A DNA stretch of 20,622 nucleotides, from the IMG/VR virus record IMGVR_UViG_3300016457_000155, positions 1 to 20,622 of that record; one strand, given 5' to 3'. This DNA is from a virus. Position numbers and translations under genes: made by a program. The notes below the pieces were generated by a model that had not been told where the DNA came from, made no database searches, and was given only the letters and a program-made list of their open reading frames with translations. Positions 14,704-20,622 of this stretch are shown here, one piece after another; the first letter of the stretch is position 1; each line of letters begins with the position of its first letter.

Positions 14704-16319
14704 TACATCATACTCCGTAACAGTTTCCTAGCATAGCTATCTCCGTAAAAGCTGCGAAGAAGATACCGTCCCCTTCTATTCCCGTCTATTATGTCGGACA
14801 AATCATCAATATTATCAAAGGGATAAATAGGTTTTTCAACATCAATTAGTTCAAAGGCTTCATCATCCTCATTCATATCCTCTTCATGAGCAATTAACTG
14901 TTTCATTCCAATAGCCGCCAAGCCCAAAGCAATTACACAGTCGTCAAATTCTCCAGTAGGAGCACCAAGTTTCCCCCCGTCAGACTCAAAGGTTAACAAT
15001 TCGTGCTCCGTTTGTGAGTTATGAATTACCAATCCCCTTCGTAAGTATAATTTCAATGTATTGCATAAATATGTCTTTCCAGTCTCCGTAGTTACAAAAC
15101 CTAAAGTTTTGTTCCGCTTCTCCAATTCCTTTCTATTCGGTACCTGCCTTCGATAAATCAAGCCTACAGGATAAATCCTTTTCAAAACATCCACACCGAG
15201 CTGACCATGATTATTAAGCTCTGGAATGATAAATGCATTGTTATACTTGCGTCCCAATTCAGCTGCTATCTCGCTAGCCCTATCAGGCGTAGTCCAAGCA
15301 TCCCGATATATGGCAACCTGTTCAAATGTATTCGTATCAAGGACTTGGATAACAGTTGGGTCAAGACCCAAGCCACCACTATAGTCAATCCCAATTGTAT
15401 AACGATGCTCAGGACGGGGGGAAACATAGACAATGAGATTCCCCTCTTCCTCTTTCGGTTTCATGGCGACAAACGGGACTTGTCTAAAGAACTTTGCTCC
15501 ACTAGCAATAAAGGCTTCTTCAATCGAAGACGGATATTCCTGCAAAAACATATTCCGTCCCTCAACATCATCGGGACCCTCCATGAACTCTTCCCGTTTG
15601 GCAATGTACCATTTCATCTGTTCACGTGTCAGTTTATAAGTCCGCATCCTTTCCTTGTCCTCTTCATTCAGGAAAAGTTTTTCACCCTTCATAATGGATA
15701 GGAAATTATCCCCATCCTCGAACCAGGCATAAAAGTGTAGCTTAAAGGTACCATCGCCATGCCTTGCCCGTTCACACATTTTCTGGAAGTGATTAAATCC
15801 GTTAGCCGTTGACTCAATGACAATGTGTTTTGCAAACGAAGCTGCCTGCATAACCGAACCTATCAAGGCCTTGAGGTCTGGATAAAAAGCTGCCTCGGAG
15901 AGTAATAGATGCGTTATAGTGTCCCCTCTACCAAAGTCCTTGTCTCCAGCAGTACCAATGTAATAAGAGCTGTCAGTCTTTGGAAAGGACAGGAAATTCT
16001 TGCTATCATAACCTATAATCGGTTGCGGACCCTTAAGATGCTTAATGTAATACTTTACCTCGGCAAGATGCTTCTGGGTCGCCTCTGTATCCTGGGATAG
16101 AATAACTGCCCGTGTATTCGGCTCTGTAAGACAGGCCACGAGGAAAAGGGCCCGAATGTACGAACTGAACCCTTCACGCCTAGCCTTGAGAATTATGTCC
16201 CGCGAAGTCATTTCACTGCTAAAACGCCTCTGAACTGGATTCAGTTTAAAGTCCACCGTGATTGCCTGCTTATTGGCAATCCTAAACATTCCCTCAATTA
16301 CTCTATCCTGTGGTCTCAT
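14703..16319 (-). CDS. Terminase large subunit
   Basis: This 538-aa packaging motor has a deviant Walker A KARREGFSS (45-53), a Walker B region THLLLSEAAFY (136-146) and a coupling motif IESTANGFN (168-176). A linker leads to the RNase H-fold nuclease with GIDYSGG (310-316), PELNNHG (366-372) and GEFDDCVIALGLA (456-468), supplying the acidic metal ligands. The SEAA in place of a DE pair is known in some terminase groups. A G6 word encodes VSPR at 299-302, exactly in the linker between ATPase and nuclease; a second word lies at 14969-14980. No small terminase subunit is recognisable in the window. TAATG overlaps link it to both neighbours. Confidence 0.9.
   Translation of the reverse strand: MRPQDRVIEGMFRIANKQAITVDFKLNPVQRRFSSEMTSRDIILKARREGFSSYIRALFLVACLTEPNTRAVILSQDTEATQKHLAEVKYYIKHLKGPQPIIGYDSKNFLSFPKTDSSYYIGTAGDKDFGRGDTITHLLLSEAAFYPDLKALIGSVMQAASFAKHIVIESTANGFNHFQKMCERARHGDGTFKLHFYAWFEDGDNFLSIMKGEKLFLNEEDKERMRTYKLTREQMKWYIAKREEFMEGPDDVEGRNMFLQEYPSSIEEAFIASGAKFFRQVPFVAMKPKEEEGNLIVYVSPRPEHRYTIGIDYSGGLGLDPTVIQVLDTNTFEQVAIYRDAWTTPDRASEIAAELGRKYNNAFIIPELNNHGQLGVDVLKRIYPVGLIYRRQVPNRKELEKRNKTLGFVTTETGKTYLCNTLKLYLRRGLVIHNSQTEHELLTFESDGGKLGAPTGEFDDCVIALGLAAIGMKQLIAHEEDMNEDDEAFELIDVEKPIYPFDNIDDLSDIIDGNRRGRYLLRSFYGDSYARKLLRSMM
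14969..14980 (+). repeat. G6 word, site 6
   Basis: Exact 12-mer in the terminase gene, in a third reading frame (read as DGGK with flanking bases). Confidence 0.9.
15414..15425 (-). repeat. G6 word, site 7
   Basis: Exact 12-mer in the terminase gene, read as VSPR (299-302) at the ATPase-nuclease linker. Confidence 0.9.
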
Positions 16320-16606
16320 TATTGTGAAATCCTTATCACGGCTGTTCCAGAACTGTAAGCCCCTGTGGCAAAACCCGCACGGTACTGAACATTAAGCTCT
16401 GGCTCGTAGCCACGCTTTTCAACCGTGGAAGTAAATGACTCTACATCCTTCCAATCACTGACATCGGGGTCTCGATTCCGTCTTTGAACGGTTATCGTCC
16501 CCGACCACGTCCCAGAAATGGACAAGCTGAACCAACCAGCCACGGATATCGGGTCAGTCCATGAATTAGAACTCGATAACTCTGCTTCCACATACGCAAT
16601 AGTCAT
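16319..16606 (-). CDS. Small beta-sandwich structural protein
   Basis: A 95-aa, all-beta protein: FSLSISGTWSGTITVQRRNR, then SDWKDVESFTSTVEKRGYEP, then VQYRAGFATGAYSSGTAVIR. This pattern (GTWSGT-V-QR ... W-DV-S ... YR-G ... SGT) recurs in small phage proteins encoded near terminase and portal genes, usually called structural. ATG follows the previous stop by two bases, with a TAGGGAG site. Its TAA overlaps the terminase start. Probably a minor virion protein; function not known. Confidence 0.6.
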   Translation of the reverse strand: MTIAYVEAELSSSNSWTDPISVAGWFSLSISGTWSGTITVQRRNRDPDVSDWKDVESFTSTVEKRGYEPELNVQYRAGFATGAYSSGTAVIRISQ

Positions 16607-16608
16607 CC

Positions 16609-17058
16609 TTAACTCCCTAAAGTATATATTCCACCAGTATCCAATTGAATCGTAAAGTCCCCATCGACATTTCCTTTATCACTACCAAAATCGGCATAAG
16701 CAACTAGGGGGGAGGTGCTTGCTGTTCCAGTATCCTTGTACAAGATGGCATATCGAGCGTTGTTAAATCCAGAAGCACTTTGCGACCAGGTTGCAGGGTC
16801 ATTTGCATCTACCTTTACGGTATTGCTTGATACTGTAACGGCCTTGTTAGCAATCTCGTTTCCCCCCGCTGTATAATTAGTCCCTGATACCTCGTTTGCC
16901 GAAATATCATCCCAGAAATCATGATTAGCTCTGTCAGGCGTGTATGAGGATGTTACAAGGGCTATCTTTACAGTAGTGCTACTATTATCGTCCCAATCAA
17001 TCGAATCATCCAATGTGTTTAACTTTTTCAGAAAACTATCATACGGTACCCAAGCCAT
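16609..17058 (-). CDS. Beta-rich phage structural protein
   Basis: A 149-aa protein: an N-terminal helix (YDSFLKKLNTLDDSIDWDDN), then VKIALVTSSYTPD, ISANEVSGTNYTAGGNEIAN, WSQSASGFNNARYAILYKDT and a C-terminal VAYADFGSDKGNVDGDFTIQ. The order 'KIAL...DI...G..YT.GG...' is a familiar one in small phage virion proteins, with no assigned function. TAATG joins it to the preceding gene. An 11-of-12 G6 word encodes AGGN at 64-67. Role inferred as minor structural. Confidence 0.6.
   Translation of the reverse strand: MAWVPYDSFLKKLNTLDDSIDWDDNSSTTVKIALVTSSYTPDRANHDFWDDISANEVSGTNYTAGGNEIANKAVTVSSNTVKVDANDPATWSQSASGFNNARYAILYKDTGTASTSPLVAYADFGSDKGNVDGDFTIQLDTGGIYTLGS
16858..16869 (+). repeat. G6 word, site 8 (11 of 12)
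   Basis: GTTTCCCCCCGC, one mismatch in the last base, in the 149-aa gene. Read as AGGN (64-67). Confidence 0.85.
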
Positions 17059-17288
17059 TATTCAGCCTCCCACATTTTCTGTATTAGAAGTCGCTTTACC
17101 AATTCCTTCTTGAAGGATTGATATTCAGGAGTACCCTTCTGTAATTCCTTCAGCTTCTTCCTGCATACATTTATCCTTGCAATATTTCTATCCATGGCCT
17201 CTCTAGACCTAGGATCAGGATTTATATGCACAGGCTTCCCTGTAAACTTTATCGTGGTTTCATTACTTTTCTTACTAAAAGGCCACAT
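17058..17288 (-). CDS. Small charged hypothetical protein (start corrected)
   Basis: The preferred product is 76 aa starting MWPFSKKSNE at ATG 17288. GGAGG lies five bases before this codon and directly after the stop of the preceding gene. The upstream ATG at 17321 would add 11 residues, lie inside that gene and lack a site. The protein has an N-terminal MWPF common in phage small proteins, a beta stretch (TIKFTGKPVHI) and a long basic helix (ARINVCRKKLKELQKG to VKRLLIQKMWEAE). Unknown function. Confidence 0.6.
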   Translation of the reverse strand: MWPFSKKSNETTIKFTGKPVHINPDPRSREAMDRNIARINVCRKKLKELQKGTPEYQSFKKELVKRLLIQKMWEAE

Positions 17289-17293
17289 CTTTT

Positions 17294-17298
17294 CCTCC
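17294..17298 (-). promoter_or_regulatory. Ribosome binding site fixing the 76-aa gene start
   Basis: The minus strand reads TAA (stop of the 203-aa gene), GGAGG, AAAAG, then ATG TGG. The spacing favours ATG 17288 over ATG 17321. Confidence 0.7.
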
Positions 17299-17910
17299 TT
17301 ATCTGTGAATATCTTTATCAATATCTACAAAGATATTGGTAAATATCTTCTTAAAGAATGTTACCACACCTACACCCGTAAAGTCAATTCCTTTCCACAT
17401 TGTGATAATTGTAGCCTTCGAAATATGAACAATAGTGTCGGTTACAAGAGTTATGCTTTTACCTGTGAAATTAAGAATTGCCTTTCCAACTTGCACAAGG
17501 ATACTAGATACCAATGTGATATTCTGTCCTGTGAAGGTCAAACCTGCCTTGCTAATGGTTTCCGTAGCATCGACACGGGGGGAAACATCTCCACCCGTAA
17601 ACGCAAGCGGTACTGCTCCAATCTCTTCAGTAACATCAATCTTCGTGGATAAATCCTGCCCTGCCCATATCAAGGCTGAAGCAGATACCGTCTCGATAAC
17701 ATCCTCTTTCGTATTTACGTCTTTACCAGTTAGGGAAAGAAGCATTTTTTCTATCGTTATTATTGTTGCCCCAGCAGCTGGAATGCCACAATAATACCCT
17801 GCGACCAGCTCCCTATCTGCTGCGGAAACAGTCCCATCAGGGTCTGGATATACAATGAACCAAGGCAGGTTCTGTGCTGACCTTCTCTTGTTTGTGTTAT
17901 CTATAGCCAT
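17299..17910 (-). CDS. Structural protein with 22-residue repeats
   Basis: This 203-aa protein begins with a phage-wide N-terminal motif (NKRRSAQNLPWF, then PDPDGTVSAADRELVAGYY, residues 7-40). It then has five tandem 22-residue repeats of the form L-x-[FW]-[TA]-G-x-[DNS]-[VIL], with glycines exactly at 62, 84, 106, 128 and 150. The C-terminal 50 residues are hydrophobic (ATIITMWKGIDFTGVGVVTF, then FFKKIFTNIFVDIDKD). Repeats of this LxFTGxxIT kind occur in many phage structural proteins and probably form a beta solenoid or fibre. The third repeat carries VSPR from a G6 word where the others have NTK, STK or TLV-type residues. The SD is GGAG ahead of ATG 17910. Confidence 0.6.
   Translation of the reverse strand: MAIDNTNKRRSAQNLPWFIVYPDPDGTVSAADRELVAGYYCGIPAAGATIITIEKMLLSLTGKDVNTKEDVIETVSASALIWAGQDLSTKIDVTEEIGAVPLAFTGGDVSPRVDATETISKAGLTFTGQNITLVSSILVQVGKAILNFTGKSITLVTDTIVHISKATIITMWKGIDFTGVGVVTFFKKIFTNIFVDIDKDIHR
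17416..17748 (-). repeat. Five 22-residue (66-bp) protein repeats
   Basis: Residues 55-165 of the 203-aa protein. The aligned units start KMLLSLTGKDV, SALIWAGQDL, VPLAFTGGDV, AGLTFTGQNI and AILNFTGKSI, with no gaps between them. Confidence 0.8.
17575..17586 (-). repeat. G6 word, site 9
   Basis: Exact 12-mer in the 203-aa repeat protein, read as VSPR (109-112) in its third 22-residue repeat. Confidence 0.9.
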
Positions 17911-17913
17911 CCA

Positions 17914-19065
17914 TTATTCTCCACTTTCATACTCTCCCTTCGTAAAGGTCGTTCCATTGTCAGAAATGGTCGCTTTGAATAGCTTGGTAGTACCAGCGTT
18001 ATCGTATACAGCATCTTCCGTGGAAGTTGTTTCAGTCTTGTTACGGAACTTCCTATAAAGGTAATTGAGTATCTGCTCCATAGTAGGCGTTGCTGGAGGA
18101 GCACCTTGAGACATTTCAGACACTGTATCCACCTTTAGAACATCAACAACCTCGGCGTTTATCTCACTCGTTGTAGGAGCAACAATCGAATAGGTACAAA
18201 GAATCCTGTCTGTAGCTACCTTGGAGCCTGTAGTGCTGTATATCCTGAAACGAACCTTTCCAACATCACCTCCAGAAGTACCTACATGAGCAACTGTAAG
18301 CACCCTGGAAAATACCCTTATGGACGTTCCATTGATACCTTCGCATGTACCAATCTGTTCCCAGGATGAGCTAGTCCAGTTCCATGCATATGTTTCATAT
18401 TCGTCTCCCTGTCCGTTGCCATATCCCATCCAATCTATTCCAACAGGAAGAGCATTTGAACCTATGTCAAACTGATAGTAGAAATCAGTAACTCCACCAC
18501 TAGGCTCTACTATATGGAAAGTCCCATCGGCTTCCCTTGTATTAGCATATGTTCCTGTCTCTGTCCCCGTTGTAATAGTAGCAGATTCAGCTGTGGTAGC
18601 TATGGCCGCTGCACCACTGGAGATGAGACCAACCTGTTTCTGATTAGCTGGATAATTATCACCATTAAGCCCTGTTCCATCATACTGTGATTCCAAGTTA
18701 TCCGCTGCTGTAGTATCGCCTGAAATAGACACTACATCTGCCTTGACAGACTTCAGGTCAAAGCTGCCTACAAACCCAGTAGGATTCTGTGAGTCAATAG
18801 CAAGAGTACAAAAGACTGCGTATGTGTTATTGGCTGCAAACCCGTTGCCCGACGTAGCTGGTATGGCCACCTCGTAACAGCCTGCTGGATAGTCAGCATG
18901 AGATAAAAGAACTGGTGTAGGACTGTATACAGGGGCTGCACTTGACGTCGCTCCTGCTAATCTTACAACACAGGAAGGATTAGACCCGTCGCCACCTGAA
19001 CCAGATGTGTCATTTGCAGCGAACCAGAAATATACTGTATCCCCTAAGTTTGCATACTGCTTCAT
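17914..19065 (-). CDS. Modular structural / tail protein
   Basis: This 383-aa protein has an N-terminal beta domain (about 1-105) with NLGDTVYFWFAANDTSG, CVVRLAG and YPAGCYEVAIPAT...FAANNTYAVFCTL, like the small N-terminal domains of baseplate/fibre proteins. A middle domain of jelly-roll type follows (GTFHIVEPSGGVTDFYYQFD, then GTSIRVFSRVLTVAHVG). The C-terminus contains MEQILNYLYRKFRNKTETTS, YDNAGTTKLFKATISDNGTT and KGEYESG, a tail segment often seen in phage structural proteins. ATGA overlaps the beta-helix gene, with a GGGAG site. It lies among other minor structural genes, far from the spike cluster. Function unknown. Confidence 0.55.
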   Translation of the reverse strand: MKQYANLGDTVYFWFAANDTSGSGGDGSNPSCVVRLAGATSSAAPVYSPTPVLLSHADYPAGCYEVAIPATSGNGFAANNTYAVFCTLAIDSQNPTGFVGSFDLKSVKADVVSISGDTTAADNLESQYDGTGLNGDNYPANQKQVGLISSGAAAIATTAESATITTGTETGTYANTREADGTFHIVEPSGGVTDFYYQFDIGSNALPVGIDWMGYGNGQGDEYETYAWNWTSSSWEQIGTCEGINGTSIRVFSRVLTVAHVGTSGGDVGKVRFRIYSTTGSKVATDRILCTYSIVAPTTSEINAEVVDVLKVDTVSEMSQGAPPATPTMEQILNYLYRKFRNKTETTSTEDAVYDNAGTTKLFKATISDNGTTFTKGEYESGE

Positions 19066-20558
19066 AATAAACTCCCGTTAAATAAATCTGCACCTAAATT
19101 ACTCTTCTGGAATTGATTTATAATTGCTCCGCCTCCACCAGTGGTAACATACTCATCCGCTCCTATATCCCATGTTCCACCAACCCTATCCTCTCCATCT
19201 ATATCCCGCCAAATGGGGAGATATGAGTCTGTGGAAAGGTCAGTACCATAGTCCTTAGCTCCCGTATCATTGGAAGCAAGGTGGTAGTCATCATTAGCCT
19301 CATCCACAAAAGAGAATGTTTGATTTGCCCTGCCATGTGTCCCCCAATCATCACCTGTACCATCGCTTGAAGCATTATAGTCTGAACCTGAAGCAAGAGA
19401 AGCAAAACCGCTTCCAGTGGTATCATATGCAAGGCAATTTTTAGCGACACAACGGATAAAGCCATCTGTACTCATGTCAGCGGCAGTACAATTGTACATA
19501 TAATGTATACTACAAGTAGAGTCTTCATTATCAAATGCTTCAGCACAAGAATATAGCATATTAGAATAGCTATAAAGAGCAGCACTAATGTTGCTAGCAT
19601 AAATAGCCTGAGAACTACATCCTTTAACTATGCTATATCCAAAATAAGTTATATATCCGCTGCCTAACCCATTATAGCCTCCAGCACTACCATCTAATTG
19701 GAGCCCCTCAATACGAGTATAATCTTGTGAATTATGTAAACAATTTCCCTCTGTAACAGCCGTGTAATACTTGTTCCCATCCCACTTCCCGCTATGTCTC
19801 TGCTTGTTTATGCTTTCGCTTCCTCCTATTGGAGTGAAAACAAAGAAATAATGTGATTCATCAGTTGTACCAAAGGATATTGTAGTATAATTTTGCGTAT
19901 CTCCAGTGTAATCACTATGGTCATAGTAACAGCAAGCGTGAACTATTACATTAGCACCAGATGAAGTTAGGTCAGTACTATTCAAGTGATTTGCATCAGT
20001 AAAGCCAGCCTCTAAATCTTTCAAACTAGCATATTCATGGTGAATGCTAGTAACACTAGTACTAGACTGATTAGAGGGTGTTCCTCCTGTAGCTGTCTTT
20101 ACCACGAACTGTGTATTACCATTACCAATATTACCTTGAAGCGTCCCGTTAACAGTGGCTACGTTTGAAGCACTAGACGGGCGTATCCTGTTTATGGTCT
20201 CGTTATCCTGCCACGTACCTGTAATCTGCTCAAAATAGAAATATCCAGCGGCATCCCCACCTGACCAGCTACCGCTTGTCAGCTCAACTGCTCGGATAAT
20301 TCCTGTAGCTCCGCTAGTAGCTCCCTGAATCTTGTCGCCAACCTTTATCTCGGTTGTTCCACCTGAATCAAAGCCTAGCCTGTTAGGAGCTATGTAGACA
20401 GCCGTGGAAGCATACTCTATGCAGTCCCCACAGCCTATGTTACTCGCCTGTGCAACCGAGAGGGTGGCTACCCCACCACTAATGGTTATAGTAGGAGAGC
20501 CTGTCTTAATGTCTCCTGTCCCAAAAGGACTGCAACTGTACCATACAGTACTAGGCAT
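19062..20558 (-). CDS. Beta-helix surface protein (tail or head fibre/spike)
   Basis: This 498-aa protein has an N-terminal attachment-like part with GTTEIKVGDKIQGATSGATG (67-86) and GSWSGGDAAGYFYFEQITG (96-114), a phage domain found in fibre proteins. A central right-handed parallel beta-helix follows (about 200-400, with coil turns such as TRIEGLQLDG, SIVKGCSSQAIYAS, AFDNEDSTCS, VAKNCLAYDTTGSGF). It ends with a DYHLASNDTGAKDYG...DIDGEDR...WDIGADEY module (about 424-470), typical at the end of beta-helices. At least twelve Cys, mostly in helix turns. Its position six genes upstream of terminase is unusual for a spike. GGAG lies seven bases before ATG 20558. Enzyme activity cannot be told. 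Confidence 0.6.
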   Translation of the reverse strand: MPSTVWYSCSPFGTGDIKTGSPTITISGGVATLSVAQASNIGCGDCIEYASTAVYIAPNRLGFDSGGTTEIKVGDKIQGATSGATGIIRAVELTSGSWSGGDAAGYFYFEQITGTWQDNETINRIRPSSASNVATVNGTLQGNIGNGNTQFVVKTATGGTPSNQSSTSVTSIHHEYASLKDLEAGFTDANHLNSTDLTSSGANVIVHACCYYDHSDYTGDTQNYTTISFGTTDESHYFFVFTPIGGSESINKQRHSGKWDGNKYYTAVTEGNCLHNSQDYTRIEGLQLDGSAGGYNGLGSGYITYFGYSIVKGCSSQAIYASNISAALYSYSNMLYSCAEAFDNEDSTCSIHYMYNCTAADMSTDGFIRCVAKNCLAYDTTGSGFASLASGSDYNASSDGTGDDWGTHGRANQTFSFVDEANDDYHLASNDTGAKDYGTDLSTDSYLPIWRDIDGEDRVGGTWDIGADEYVTTGGGGAIINQFQKSNLGADLFNGSLL

Positions 20559-20567
20559 CTAAATCTC

Positions 20568-20622
20568 CTATGACTTTATCTCCGTAGCTGTATTCAAATC
20601 TTCAACCTCTACCAGATTTTCC
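20568..20622 (-). CDS. C-terminal end of an upstream gene, partial
   Basis: Only one minus-strand frame is open from the window edge: ENLVEVEDLNTATEIKS, ending in TAG at 20568. The RBS of the beta-helix gene (GGAG) follows directly. Seventeen residues are too few to name it. Confidence 0.45.
   Translation of the reverse strand, partial: ENLVEVEDLNTATEIKS

Noticed and set aside
15207-15701. A 164-aa plus-strand frame opposite the terminase gene
   Set aside because: It is antisense to conserved terminase motifs, has no RBS or family features, and is a shadow of the codon pattern below it.
16707-16712. Another G6 run (CTAGGGGGGAGG) and a near match ATCCCCCGT at 7868-7876 as further copies of the word
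   Set aside because: They differ at several positions from the 12-mer (no GTTT or AAAC end, or only five C), so they were not counted; they may be chance.
3534-16869. ACGGGGGGAAAC in mRNA contains GGGAAAC, a classical -1 frameshift heptamer, in the right frame at sites 3534, 12465 and 16858
   Set aside because: The -1 frame reaches a stop within a few codons (about 14 at most) at each site, giving no extended product, and five of nine sites carry the complement in the mRNA. Frameshifting cannot explain the word.
3375-17586. The repeated word as a CRISPR or DGR signature
   Set aside because: Spacing is irregular, sites lie inside unrelated genes in both orientations, and no cas gene, reverse transcriptase or template repeat is present.

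Overview
The window is a contiguous piece of a tailed double-stranded DNA phage or prophage (Caudoviricetes). It carries most of the virion-morphogenesis module, and every supported gene lies on the minus strand, so transcription runs from the right end to the left. The sequence suggests a podovirus-like virion: a head-tail adaptor, a beta-propeller-like tail nozzle protein and a probable DNA-ejection (pilot) protein are present, and no tape measure, tail tube or sheath gene is seen. The host cannot be named. Composition is moderately AT-rich by eye, Shine-Dalgarno sites are strong (GGAGG type), and there are some GTG starts.

Layout from right to left. 20622-16319: the tail end of an unknown gene, then a beta-helix protein (498 aa), a modular structural protein (383 aa), a protein with 22-residue repeats (203 aa), a small charged protein (76 aa, start corrected) and two small beta-rich proteins (149 and 95 aa). 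16319-10444: the DNA-packaging and head block of terminase large subunit, portal, a 101-aa linker gene, scaffold, major capsid protein and a decoration-like protein. 10442-8849: a zinc ribbon, a GT-A glycosyltransferase and a SAM methyltransferase, which may modify a virion component. 8856-4248: the SU10/T7-gp11-like adaptor, a repeat fibre and a 1033-aa mosaic pectate-lyase-fold tailspike. 4235-3722: a degraded small gene and two overlapping small genes (52 and 53 aa). 3719-1: a tail-collar fibre (300 aa), a 69-aa protein, the nozzle (596 aa) and a partial pilot-like protein open at the window edge. Genes are packed tightly, with many TAATG, TAGTG or ATGA stop/start overlaps, which suggests translational coupling in one long operon. 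No tRNA, CRISPR array, integrase, lysis gene or clear terminator is visible.

The most striking signal is at the DNA level. The 12-mer GTTTCCCCCCGT (complement ACGGGGGGAAAC) occurs eight times exactly and once with a single mismatch. It lies inside seven different genes, in both orientations and in different reading frames, which is far beyond chance for a word of this length. It accounts for nine of the ten G6/C6 runs I found. This looks like a selected recognition word (Chi-like, uptake, packaging, modification or replication) rather than a protein motif. A second oddity is a stand-alone 52-aa peptide that resembles the extreme N-terminus of a different class of large terminase, with a frameshifted second copy beside it.
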